Assembly: GCA_021788565.1 (NCBI GenBank)
Contig: JAJYKO010000184.1
Span: 1 to 7,136, forward strand
Direction of reading: 5' to 3'
Source of the DNA: Chloroflexota bacterium
GTDB lineage: Bacteria; Chloroflexota; UBA6077
Length of the DNA: 7,136 nt
In this document: piece by piece, positions 1-6,515 of the stretch
Layout: each line of letters begins with the position of its first letter
Numbering within the stretch: the stretch's first letter is position 1
The notes under the pieces: generated by a model
What the model saw: only the letters and a program-made list of their open reading frames with translations
Database searches by the model: none
Told to the model about the DNA's origin: nothing
Made by a program: the position numbers and the translations under genes

Positions 1-65
1 CCGCCTATTACGTCTGGTAGATCGCGGACAAGACAGGCTATCAATCCCTCAGGGGCGCACTCTCA
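1..65. other. Left-edge leader, possibly the end of an upstream gene
   Basis: This stretch precedes the hydrolase start. In the hydrolase's frame it reads five sense codons and then TAG at 18-20, after which the frame stays open (encoding about 15 residues) up to the ATG at 66 without any ATG, GTG or TTG. A second + strand frame is open from position 2 to a TGA at 74-76, which would overlap the hydrolase start by 11 nt. Either could be the tail of an upstream gene; the window is too short to decide. An AGGGG at 51-55, ten bases before the ATG, is the likely ribosome binding site. No promoter is recognisable. Confidence 0.3.
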
Positions 66-2450
66 ATGGGACGTGATCTCATTTCGACTGGGCAGCTGCC
101 AAACACGGCTCTCCTGGCGGAAACAGAAGACCTCGCTGAGCGGATGGTGGATGGGCTCCACGCCTTCCTTGACCGCGAGCTTGCGGCTGCCGAGACGATA
201 GCAGAGAGCAATGTTGGTTCTAAACCATCGAAAGACGGCGTCACGGCCCGCCGCGAGCGATTTGCAAAGATCCTCGGTGTTGTAGACGCACGTCTGCCAA
301 TTACCGCACTCGAACTCGTCAGCTCAACGGCGGCGTCATCTCGGGCCGCCGAAACGGCGAAATTCAGCGTGGACCGCATTCGCTGGCCGGTCTTGGACGG
401 AGTCGAAGGTGAAGGGTTACTTCTTCGTCCGAAGACGACACCAATTGCCACCATTATTGCCATCCCAGATGCCGACTGGTCCCCTGAGATGCTCGTCGGG
501 CTCGCGCCGGGTGTCGCTCCCTCAGCTCAGTTCGCCCGCCACTTCGCCGACCTAGGTTGTCTGGTTCTCGTTCCAGTTCTGATCGATCGCGCCAACGACT
601 GGTCAGGCAACCCCGCTTTGCGAATGACTACTCAGCCACATCGCGAGTTCATCTGGCGCATGGCCTTCGAGTTGGGCCGCCACATCGTGGGCTACGAGAT
701 CCAGAAGATTCTCGCCCTGGTGGATTACCTCGCCGCGCCACATGACGGGGCGTCGGCGCCGGTCGGGGTGTTCGGATACGGCGAGGGAGGTCTGCTGGCC
801 TTGTACAGTGGCGCGCTCGATACTCGGATCGCGGCAACTGGAGTGAGCGGCTACTTCCACAGCTGCCGAAACGTTTGGCACGAGCCGATCTATCGGGATG
901 TCTGGGGACTTCTCCGGGGGTTTTCAGACGCCGAGGTGGCATCGCTGGTATCACCGCGTCCGCTACTCGTCGAGGCCAGTCCGGGGCCTGAGGTGAGCGG
1001 TCCCCCCTCACCACGCGAGGGATACTACTTCACGGCAGCCTCGGGGACCCTCGGCCCAACTCCTCTAAAGGAGATCAAGGCCGAGGTGGCGCGCGCACGG
1101 CGTGCCTATGAGGCTAATGGTGCAACTCAATCCCTGGACCTCGTGGTACCTAATGACATTGAACAGGGACCTGGGACCTCGACTGCGCTGGCGAGATTTC
1201 TCCAGTATCTGGTTGGCGATTACGGGCGCTTCGTAGTGGCGTCGACGGGCGGATGGCTGACGAGATTGCCCCGATTCCTAACCGACAAACGAGTAGTCGA
1301 TCCCGTAGCGCTTTCCAGCATGCCAGAGATCAACCACGTCGGCCCATTTGATCCGCTACCGCGCCTGCATCGGCAGTTCGACCAGCTATGTCGGTTCACG
1401 CAGAGACTGCTCCAGAATGCGACCGTCCAGCGCGAGCAATTCTGGGGAGGGGCCGAACCGCAATCGATCGAGGACTGGGACCAACAGTGCGGCCCTTTCC
1501 GGCAGCACTTGTGGAGAGAACTCGTCGGGCGCTGTCCGGACCCTACCCTCCCGGCCAACCCTCGCACCCGCCTCGTTTACGATGAGCCAACCTGGACAGG
1601 CTACGAGGTCGTGCTCGACGTCTGGCCAGACGTCTTCACTCACGGACTGATCCTGATTCCGAAGGACGTGCAGCCCGAGGAACGACGGCCGGTGGTAGTC
1701 TGCCAACATGGGCTGGAGAGCAACGTGCGGGAAGTGCTCGACCGAGATTCGCCTATGTATCACGGAATTGCCGCGCGGTTGGTTGAGCACGGCTACGTCG
1801 TTTATGCACCACAGAATCCATACGTTGGCGGTGAGCGATTTCGGTTGTTACAGCGAAAGGCTCACCCTCTGAAGTGGTCGCTTTATTCACTGATGGTTGG
1901 CCAGCATCAGCAGACATTGGCATGGCTCTCGCAGCAACCTTTCGTGGATCCACGAAGGATCGCCTTCTATGGCCACTCGTACGGGGGCAAAGCAGCGATG
2001 CGGATACCGGCCATCCTGGACGGCTACTGTCTTTCGATCTGCTCGGGTGATTTCAACGAGTGGTTGGTCAAGTGTGCGAGCACAAGCGTGCCCTTCAGCT
2101 ACATGTTCCTGGCTGAATACGACATGTACGAGTTCGACCTGGGCAACACGTTCAACTACGCCGAAATGGCCGGGCTGATCGCGCCGCGACCGTTCATGGT
2201 GGAGCGCGGCCGCCAGGATAGCGTCGGTCGCGATGAGTGGGTTGCCTTCGAATACGCAAGAGTACAGCGGTTGTACGCGAATCTGAAGATTCCGGACCGG
2301 ACGGAAATCGGGTATGCGGATGGAGGACACGAGATCCACTGGCAGATGACGCTACCATTTCTCGATAAACATCTTGGCTGGAGGCCACACGGAGCAAGAG
2401 AAGCCGACGGGAAGAACGAAGATTATCGAGAGTATGGTCAGGGTTGCTAA
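66..2450 (+). CDS. Large tandem alpha/beta-hydrolase (dienelactone hydrolase / acetyl-xylan-esterase-like), N-terminal half degenerate
   Basis: The 794-aa product has two hydrolase halves. The C-terminal half (about 430-775) has an oxyanion-type HG (548-549), a nucleophile elbow GHSYGG with Ser638, the acid Asp718 (PRPFMVERGRQD) and His755 (GGHEIHW), so it should be an active serine esterase or related hydrolase. The N-terminal half (about 70-395) has the same landmarks in order, but Gly239 replaces the nucleophile (GYGEGG, 237-242), PRPLLVE (297-303) is followed by Pro308 where Asp is expected, and no His stands at the third site. From memory it resembles large uncharacterised hydrolases of Planctomycetes, Verrucomicrobia and similar bacteria; in those I recall the Gly elbow is also present. 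No signal peptide is visible, so a cytoplasmic location is inferred. An acetyl- or carbohydrate-ester substrate is a guess. The ATG has AGGGG ten bases upstream. Confidence 0.85.
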   Translation: MGRDLISTGQLPNTALLAETEDLAERMVDGLHAFLDRELAAAETIAESNVGSKPSKDGVTARRERFAKILGVVDARLPITALELVSSTAASSRAAETAKFSVDRIRWPVLDGVEGEGLLLRPKTTPIATIIAIPDADWSPEMLVGLAPGVAPSAQFARHFADLGCLVLVPVLIDRANDWSGNPALRMTTQPHREFIWRMAFELGRHIVGYEIQKILALVDYLAAPHDGASAPVGVFGYGEGGLLALYSGALDTRIAATGVSGYFHSCRNVWHEPIYRDVWGLLRGFSDAEVASLVSPRPLLVEASPGPEVSGPPSPREGYYFTAASGTLGPTPLKEIKAEVARARRAYEANGATQSLDLVVPNDIEQGPGTSTALARFLQYLVGDYGRFVVASTGGWLTRLPRFLTDKRVVDPVALSSMPEINHVGPFDPLPRLHRQFDQLCRFTQRLLQNATVQREQFWGGAEPQSIEDWDQQCGPFRQHLWRELVGRCPDPTLPANPRTRLVYDEPTWTGYEVVLDVWPDVFTHGLILIPKDVQPEERRPVVVCQHGLESNVREVLDRDSPMYHGIAARLVEHGYVVYAPQNPYVGGERFRLLQRKAHPLKWSLYSLMVGQHQQTLAWLSQQPFVDPRRIAFYGHSYGGKAAMRIPAILDGYCLSICSGDFNEWLVKCASTSVPFSYMFLAEYDMYEFDLGNTFNYAEMAGLIAPRPFMVERGRQDSVGRDEWVAFEYARVQRLYANLKIPDRTEIGYADGGHEIHWQMTLPFLDKHLGWRPHGAREADGKNEDYREYGQGC

Positions 2451-2472
2451 TAACAGCAGCGGCCGGTACAAT
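2444..2472 (+). promoter_or_regulatory. Candidate sigma70-type promoter for the traR-lspA-rluD-gltX operon
   Basis: TTGCTA (2444-2449, 4/6 to the -35 consensus) lies 17 bp before TACAAT (2467-2472, 5/6 to the -10 consensus). The -35 box overlaps the hydrolase stop codon. Transcription would start near 2479, about 115 bases before the TraR-like start codon. No terminator for the hydrolase is visible between the two genes, so read-through is also possible. The call rests only on matches to the general bacterial consensus. Confidence 0.45.
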
Positions 2473-2494
2473 CCCGGTATGGGGCACACCAATT

Positions 2495-2529
2495 GCTTGT
2501 TTGACAAGCCCTCCCTTGCGGGGTGTATC
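2495..2529 (+). promoter_or_regulatory. 15-bp palindrome overlapping a consensus -35 box
   Basis: GCTTGT (2495-2500), spacer TTG, and ACAAGC (2504-2509) form a perfect inverted repeat with 6-bp arms. Its right part contains TTGACA (2501-2506), an exact -35 consensus; 17 bp downstream is TGTATC (2524-2529), only 3/6 to the -10 consensus. It may be an operator over a second, regulated promoter, or a small hairpin in the leader of the upstream promoter's transcript. No T-tract follows, so it is not a terminator. The poor -10 keeps the promoter reading weak; the palindrome itself is certain. Confidence 0.35.
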
Positions 2530-2593
2530 GGCAGCGATAATGCACGCTGACGCAGAAGGCGAAGGACTTGTCCGAAAGGTGGTGCTACCAACG

Positions 2594-2965
2594 ATGGCCG
2601 AGACAGTAACCAATCGAGAGCTCCGACAGCGATTAGAGGAAGAGCGAGAGCAGCTCCAGAAGGAGATCGAAGCCATGTCCGATCTCCGTGGCCAGTTCGA
2701 CGATCCCACGCTCGACAGCGAGAGCTACGGAAACCACATGGCGGACGTCGGCTCGGAGACCTACGAGATGGAGAAGAACCTGGGACTCCTGGACAATCTC
2801 CGACGCCAGTTGGCGATGACGGACGCAGCCCTGGCAAGGTTTGATGAGGGCACTTACGGAATCTGTGCGAACTGCGGGCGCCCGATAGACCCCAACCGGC
2901 TGGAGGCCCTCCCACATGCCACCCTCTGCATCGACTGCAAGCGACTACAGGAGGCAGAACGCTGA
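2594..2965 (+). CDS. TraR/DksA-family C4 zinc-finger protein (YteA-like, short)
   Basis: The 123-aa product has the DksA arrangement: an N-terminal charged helix (about 5-30), a second helix (about 55-85), then a C4 zinc finger C91-x2-C94-x17-C112-x2-C115, the exact spacing of DksA. DksA itself binds the RNA polymerase secondary channel and works with ppGpp; whether this short form does so is unknown. The sequence just before the finger (NHMADVGSE, then a Glu-rich helix ending in EGTYGICANCG) is typical of the YteA-like group found in many non-proteobacteria. I chose the ATG at 2594 because AAAGGTGG (2575-2582) lies 11 bases upstream and the conserved part begins just after it. The frame is open back to a TTG at 2444, but that extension covers the promoter region and shows no family features. 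It is the first gene of the operon and its TGA overlaps the proposed lspA start. Confidence 0.85.
   Translation: MAETVTNRELRQRLEEEREQLQKEIEAMSDLRGQFDDPTLDSESYGNHMADVGSETYEMEKNLGLLDNLRRQLAMTDAALARFDEGTYGICANCGRPIDPNRLEALPHATLCIDCKRLQEAER
2949..2954 (+). promoter_or_regulatory. Ribosome binding site that supports a CTG start of lspA
   Basis: A perfect AGGAGG inside the last codons of the TraR-like gene lies 7 bases before CTG at 2962. A second AGGAGG (2972-2977) lies 8 bases before GTT 2986 and 11 before ATC 2989. Both motifs also encode Gln-Glu pairs in their reading frames, so one may be coincidental. Confidence 0.45.
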
Positions 2966-3528
2966 GTAGCCAGGAGGAGACACGAGTTATCGAATCAGGT
3001 CCCGAGCGCAAAGACAGCTGGGCATCGGCCGCGAGGACTGCCATTATCCTCCTCACTGCCCTCCTGGTGCTTGCTCTGGACCAGGCGAGCAAGGTGGCAG
3101 TCCAACAGCTCCTGGCCGATCGGGGGACCTCTTCGATCCCACTGTTGGGAGGGCTGGTGAGGCTCACGTACGTGGAGAATCGGGGGTCGGCCTTCGGGCT
3201 GTTCCAGAACCAGACCCTCTTCTTCATCGTGATCGGCGTGCTGGTGATCGGCGGCATCTTAGTCGGGCAGCGGTTCATTCCCGCCCACCGGATCACCCTG
3301 GCCATCTGCCTAGGAATGATGTTGGGTGGGGCAGCCGGGAATCTGCTGGACCGCGTTCGCTTTGGGCACGTTTTCGATTTTATAGATCTTGGCTGGTGGC
3401 CGGTCTTCAACGTGGCTGACTCGGCTATCGTCGTGGGTGTGGTGATACTGGTGTACCACCTTCTGACCAGCCCGACGGAGCAGAAGCAGGCGGACGACGG
3501 TCGCTCTCGTGATACAGATCGTATCTGA
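2962..3528 (+). CDS. lspA: Lipoprotein signal peptidase (signal peptidase II), non-canonical start
   Basis: This inner-membrane aspartyl protease removes the signal peptide of diacylglyceryl-modified prolipoproteins. From CTG the product is 188 aa. It has the expected four membrane segments (about 26-39, then TLFFIVIGVLVIGG, ITLAICLGMMLGGAAG, SAIVVGVVILVYHLL), the motif N73-R-G-S-A-F-G, and the two catalytic aspartates in GNLLDR (Asp130) and NVAD (Asp153). The first ATG/GTG/TTG in frame is GTG 3067, which would remove nearly all of the first membrane helix and is therefore unlikely. CTG 2962 overlaps the upstream TGA as CTGA and has AGGAGG 7 bases before it; ATC 2989 (179 aa) or GTT 2986 are alternatives served by a second AGGAGG. 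The first stop upstream in this frame is at 2842-2844. The 3' end overlaps the next gene by 20 nt. Function is firm, the start is not. Confidence 0.88.
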   Translation: MSSQEETRVIESGPERKDSWASAARTAIILLTALLVLALDQASKVAVQQLLADRGTSSIPLLGGLVRLTYVENRGSAFGLFQNQTLFFIVIGVLVIGGILVGQRFIPAHRITLAICLGMMLGGAAGNLLDRVRFGHVFDFIDLGWWPVFNVADSAIVVGVVILVYHLLTSPTEQKQADDGRSRDTDRI

Positions 3529-4453
3529 ACAGGATGCGGGCACCAGGCTAGACGTTTACCTGGCCAAGGTGAATACCGAGCGCTCCAGGGCATCCTGGCA
3601 GAAGATGATCGAGGACTCTCTCGTCCTCGTCAATGGAATGCTGGCCAGAGCGGGAGAGCGGTTGTCCACGGGCGACGCCGTGGAGGTGCAAGAGCCACCA
3701 GATGCCACCGCGACCCCGGCCGAGCTCCCGATCCTGTGCATAGTCTATGAGGATGCCTCCGTGGTGGTCGTCGACAAGCAGCCGGGAGTCGTGGTGCATC
3801 CTTCACCCGGCCACCTGACCGGCACGATGGTGGACGCGCTACTCGCGCAATACCCTGAGATCCGCGGTGTGCCCGGCCCGGGCCGGCCAGGAATCGTCCA
3901 CCGACTGGACAAGGACACGTCCGGGCTGATGGTTGTGGCCCGCACTGCATCCGCCCTGGGCGAGCTTCAGCGACAGATGAAGGAACGGTCTATCGAGAAG
4001 AGATATCTGGTGCTGGTAGAAGGCAACCTGCACGACGATCGCGGGCTGATCGACCTGCCAATAGAACGAGATTCTGTTCGGCGGCAACGGATGGCGGTTC
4101 AGTTGGAGGGAAAGTCCGCACGGACCTTCTTCACTATTCTGGAGAGGTTCGATCGCTTCACGTTTCTCGAAGCCAAACCAGTCAGCGGGCGAACGCACCA
4201 GATCAGGGTGCACTTCGCTTTCATCGGCCACCCGGTGGCAGGTGATCGGTTGTACGGCTCGGGGCGCGGGCCGGATGGGCTGAGGAGGCAGGCGCTGCAC
4301 GCAACAATGCTCGCCTTCGATTCTCCCATCACAGATGAGAGGCTTAGCTTTCACTCGCCGCTACCGGGTGATCTCGAAGCGTGCCTCTACTGGCTGCGGA
4401 GTCGGAGGGACAACGAACGCTTCGATGGCGTCTCGCAGGAGGTAACAAGATGA
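3509..4453 (+). CDS. rluD: RluA/RluD-family pseudouridine synthase (large-subunit rRNA)
   Basis: The 314-aa product converts specific uridines, probably in 23S rRNA, to pseudouridine. An N-terminal S4 RNA-binding domain (about 12-60, starting TRLDVYLA) is followed by the catalytic domain with HRLDKDTSG, where Asp134 is the catalytic aspartate, and the conserved SGRTHQIRVH (about 226-235). Length and domain order match RluD-type enzymes (YlyB in Bacillus, which also sits beside lspA). The exact target cannot be read from sequence, so the symbol is by similarity only. The start is GTG 3509, inside the end of lspA (20-nt overlap); the Shine-Dalgarno is weak, which fits translational coupling. 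The stop TGA overlaps the next ATG (ATGA). Confidence 0.9.
   Translation: MIQIVSEQDAGTRLDVYLAKVNTERSRASWQKMIEDSLVLVNGMLARAGERLSTGDAVEVQEPPDATATPAELPILCIVYEDASVVVVDKQPGVVVHPSPGHLTGTMVDALLAQYPEIRGVPGPGRPGIVHRLDKDTSGLMVVARTASALGELQRQMKERSIEKRYLVLVEGNLHDDRGLIDLPIERDSVRRQRMAVQLEGKSARTFFTILERFDRFTFLEAKPVSGRTHQIRVHFAFIGHPVAGDRLYGSGRGPDGLRRQALHATMLAFDSPITDERLSFHSPLPGDLEACLYWLRSRRDNERFDGVSQEVTR
4437..4443 (+). promoter_or_regulatory. Near-perfect ribosome binding site deciding the zinc-ribbon gene start
   Basis: AGGAGGT is complementary to the usual 16S rRNA 3' end and lies 6 bases before ATG 4450 (9 before the second ATG at 4453). It is the strongest such site in the window and argues against the in-frame upstream start at 4381. 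Confidence 0.75.
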
Positions 4454-4926
4454 TGGAGTTCATGGATGGCCTGCGGCGCGGTGTCGACCGGGCGGGCTTC
4501 GAGATTGACAGACTACTTCGTGCAAATCGCACTCGATCTCGCATCACAGCGCTGCGATCCCAGATAGACGGTGACCTGCACGAGATTGGCCGTTACGTTA
4601 TGGAGCTTTACGAGCGTAGCGAGGACGTGCCCGCGGGGATCCGCGAGCGCTGCGAGAAGGTGAAACAGCTTCAAGAGGAACTCGCTAGTCGGGAGGCAGA
4701 GCTGGAAGCCATCGATAGTGAGGTGCCTCACGAGCTTGAGGAGGTTCCTCTCCAGGAACAACCCGCGCCGAGTGCGGATGCCTGTCCCCGTTGCGGGCGC
4801 CCAGTCCCCGAGGGAGCGAGTTTCTGCCCGAGCTGTGGTGCCAGCCTGACGTCCCCAGCCGAGGCAGCGCCTTCACCCCCGGAGCCGCCAACCCAACAGA
4901 CCGAGCCGCCTCCGCCGGCAGGCTAG
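4450..4926 (+). CDS. Coiled-coil protein with C-terminal zinc ribbon and Pro-rich tail, unknown function
   Basis: The 158-aa product has a charged, heptad-like helical region (about 10-95, with ELASREAELEAIDSE at its end), a C4 zinc ribbon C112-x2-C115-x10-C126-x2-C129 (CPRCGRPVPEG..FCPSCG), and a Pro/Ala/Glu-rich tail of about 25 residues. I recognise no catalytic motif, signal peptide or membrane segment. Small zinc-ribbon proteins of this kind are often annotated only as zinc-ribbon domain proteins; the role is not known to me. The start is ATG 4450, overlapping the preceding TGA and with AGGAGGT 6 bases upstream. The frame is also open from 4381, but that extension overlaps the pseudouridine synthase and does not look like the family. 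gltX begins 11 bases after the stop. Expression level probably follows the operon. Confidence 0.8.
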   Translation: MMEFMDGLRRGVDRAGFEIDRLLRANRTRSRITALRSQIDGDLHEIGRYVMELYERSEDVPAGIRERCEKVKQLQEELASREAELEAIDSEVPHELEEVPLQEQPAPSADACPRCGRPVPEGASFCPSCGASLTSPAEAAPSPPEPPTQQTEPPPPAG

Positions 4927-4937
4927 AGAACACGTAG

Positions 4938-6416
4938 ATGAGTGAAAGAGAGACCGTGAGAACACGCATGGCGCCGAGCCCGACGGGCTTACCGCATCTA
5001 GGTAATTTCAGGACACTGGTTTTCAACTGGCTCCTCGCCCGGCACCACGGCGGCCAGTTCGTTCTCCGAATAGAGGACACAGACGTCGCCAGAAAGGTTG
5101 AAGGCGCTATAGACGCGTTTCTGGATGCCATGCGGTGGCTACAGCTGGACTGGGACGAGGGCCCCGAGGTAGGCGGCCCGTATGCCCCGTACTTCCAATC
5201 AGAGCGGCTCCCCATTTACCAGGAGCACGCCCAGCGGCTCATCGCCCAGGGAGACGCCTACTATTGCTTCTGCAGCCCCGAGCGGCTCGCGGCCATGCGA
5301 GAGGAGCAGCGGCGCAAAGAGACCTCCGGCTACGACAGGACGTGCCGCAACCTGACGGAGGTCGAGGTTAGCGCCAAACTCGCCGAAGGGGCCACTCCAG
5401 TGATCCGGTTCAAGGTCCCTCTGGAGGGATCCACGTCTTTCTATGACCTGATCCATGGGGAGATCACGTTTCCCAATTCGACGATGGACGACTTCGTGAT
5501 CATCAAGTCGGACGGCTACCCGACTTACCACCTGGCGCACCTTGTGGATGACCACCTCATGCACATCAGCCACGTCCTGAGGGCAGACGAGTGGATCTCC
5601 AGCGCCCCCCGGCACGTCCTGCTTTACCGAGCCTTCGGCTGGGAGCCGCCAAAGTTCGCGCACGTCCCGCAGATACTGGGACCCGACAAGTCCAAGCTGA
5701 GCAAGCGCCATGGCGCCACGTCGGTCCTCGCCTACCGCGACATGGGCTACCTGCCGGAGGCAATGGTCAACTACCTGGCGCTCCTCGGCTGGGCCTACGA
5801 TGGCAGCACGGAAATCATGTCCAAGCAGGAGCTGATCGAGCGGTTCTCCATCGAAAAGATCAACAAGACGGGAGCGGTCTTCGACATCACCAAGCTGGAC
5901 TGGATGAACGGATACTACATCCGCCAACTCACGGTAGAGGATCTCACCTCGCGCTTGATGCCGTTCCTGGAGAGCGCCGGTCTCGCGACGGAGAACGATC
6001 GACCCTACGTGGAGCGAATCGTGCCGCTGATTCGGGAGCGGCTGAAGAAACTTGCCGAAGCGGCCGAGATCACAGCCTTCTTCTTCGCCGGCACCCTTGA
6101 GTATGACAACCGCCTTCTGGTGGCCAAAGGGCTCACGCCCGAGGCGAGCCTCGCCGCCCTTCGGGTGGCAAGAGAGCGCATAGCCGCGCTACCCAACTGG
6201 GACAGCACGACCCTTGAGGAGGCCATTCGCCCGCTCGCCGAGGAGTTGGGTCTGAAGACTGGTCAGCTCTTCGGGATCCTGAGGGCAGCTTCAACCGGCC
6301 GCACGGCTGCCCCGCCCCTCTTCGAGACGATGGAGGTGCTGGGCCGCGAGCGGACGATGGCGCGGCTTGGCGAGGCCGAAAGACTTCTGCAGCAGCAGAC
6401 GGCAGCATCCGCGTAG
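4938..6416 (+). CDS. gltX: Glutamyl-tRNA synthetase
   Basis: The 492-aa enzyme charges tRNA-Glu with glutamate using ATP in the cytoplasm. The class I signatures are present: the HIGH-type motif is HLGN (20-23) within APSPTGLPHLGNFRT, and the KMSKS-type motif is KLSKR (253-257). The catalytic domain carries a zinc-type cysteine pattern, Cys110-x-Cys112 and Cys136 in YDRTCRN, and the C-terminal third is the helical anticodon-binding domain (about 320-490). Length matches the family. ATG 4938 is 11 bases after the zinc-ribbon stop; the Shine-Dalgarno is weak (AGAGAA), consistent with coupling. Whether it also charges tRNA-Gln (non-discriminating form, needing GatCAB) cannot be read from this window. 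Confidence 0.95.
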   Translation: MSERETVRTRMAPSPTGLPHLGNFRTLVFNWLLARHHGGQFVLRIEDTDVARKVEGAIDAFLDAMRWLQLDWDEGPEVGGPYAPYFQSERLPIYQEHAQRLIAQGDAYYCFCSPERLAAMREEQRRKETSGYDRTCRNLTEVEVSAKLAEGATPVIRFKVPLEGSTSFYDLIHGEITFPNSTMDDFVIIKSDGYPTYHLAHLVDDHLMHISHVLRADEWISSAPRHVLLYRAFGWEPPKFAHVPQILGPDKSKLSKRHGATSVLAYRDMGYLPEAMVNYLALLGWAYDGSTEIMSKQELIERFSIEKINKTGAVFDITKLDWMNGYYIRQLTVEDLTSRLMPFLESAGLATENDRPYVERIVPLIRERLKKLAEAAEITAFFFAGTLEYDNRLLVAKGLTPEASLAALRVARERIAALPNWDSTTLEEAIRPLAEELGLKTGQLFGILRAASTGRTAAPPLFETMEVLGRERTMARLGEAERLLQQQTAASA

Positions 6417-6427
6417 ACGATCGTTCG

Positions 6428-6458
6428 GAGAGTACATCACCCGTCCCAGGATGTTCTC
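6428..6458 (+). other. Imperfect hairpin between gltX and the glycosyltransferase
   Basis: In the 99-nt gap 6417-6515, GAGA-GT-ACATC (6428-6438) pairs with GATGTTCTC (6450-6458): nine pairs with a two-base bulge (6432-6433) and an 11-base loop. No run of T follows, so it is not a standard intrinsic terminator. It could be a leader structure, an mRNA-processing site or chance. No convincing promoter is visible in this gap, and no tRNA. Confidence 0.25.
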
Positions 6459-6515
6459 AACTGGACTACCTGACTCTGCTGAAGTGCCTCCGCAAGATAC
6501 TGGAGCAATCACCGC

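Noticed and set aside
2536..2541. GATAAT as a -10 box for TTGACA 2501-2506
   Set aside because: The 29-bp spacing is far outside the workable range of about 15-19 bp.
2444..2593. N-terminal extension of the TraR-like protein from TTG 2444 or ATG 2540
   Set aside because: The extension covers promoter-like sequence, lacks family similarity and has poorer ribosome binding signals than ATG 2594.
3067..3069. GTG 3067 as the lspA start
   Set aside because: It would delete most of the first transmembrane helix and has no ribosome binding site, unlike the upstream alternatives.
2352..3593. 413-aa open frame on the - strand across the TraR-like gene and lspA
   Set aside because: It is antisense to two genes with clear family motifs, is rich in Arg, Ser and Pro as expected for a GC-rich shadow frame, and shows no domain.
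4381..4449. N-terminal extension of the zinc-ribbon protein
   Set aside because: It overlaps the conserved end of the pseudouridine synthase, and AGGAGGT sits exactly before ATG 4450.
5199..5927. 242-aa open frame on the - strand inside gltX
   Set aside because: It is the shadow of a well-supported gltX; composition and lack of motifs give no support.
6417..6424. 8-bp palindrome ACGATCGT directly after the gltX stop
   Set aside because: Too short, has no spacer and is expected by chance in GC-rich DNA; no T-tract follows.
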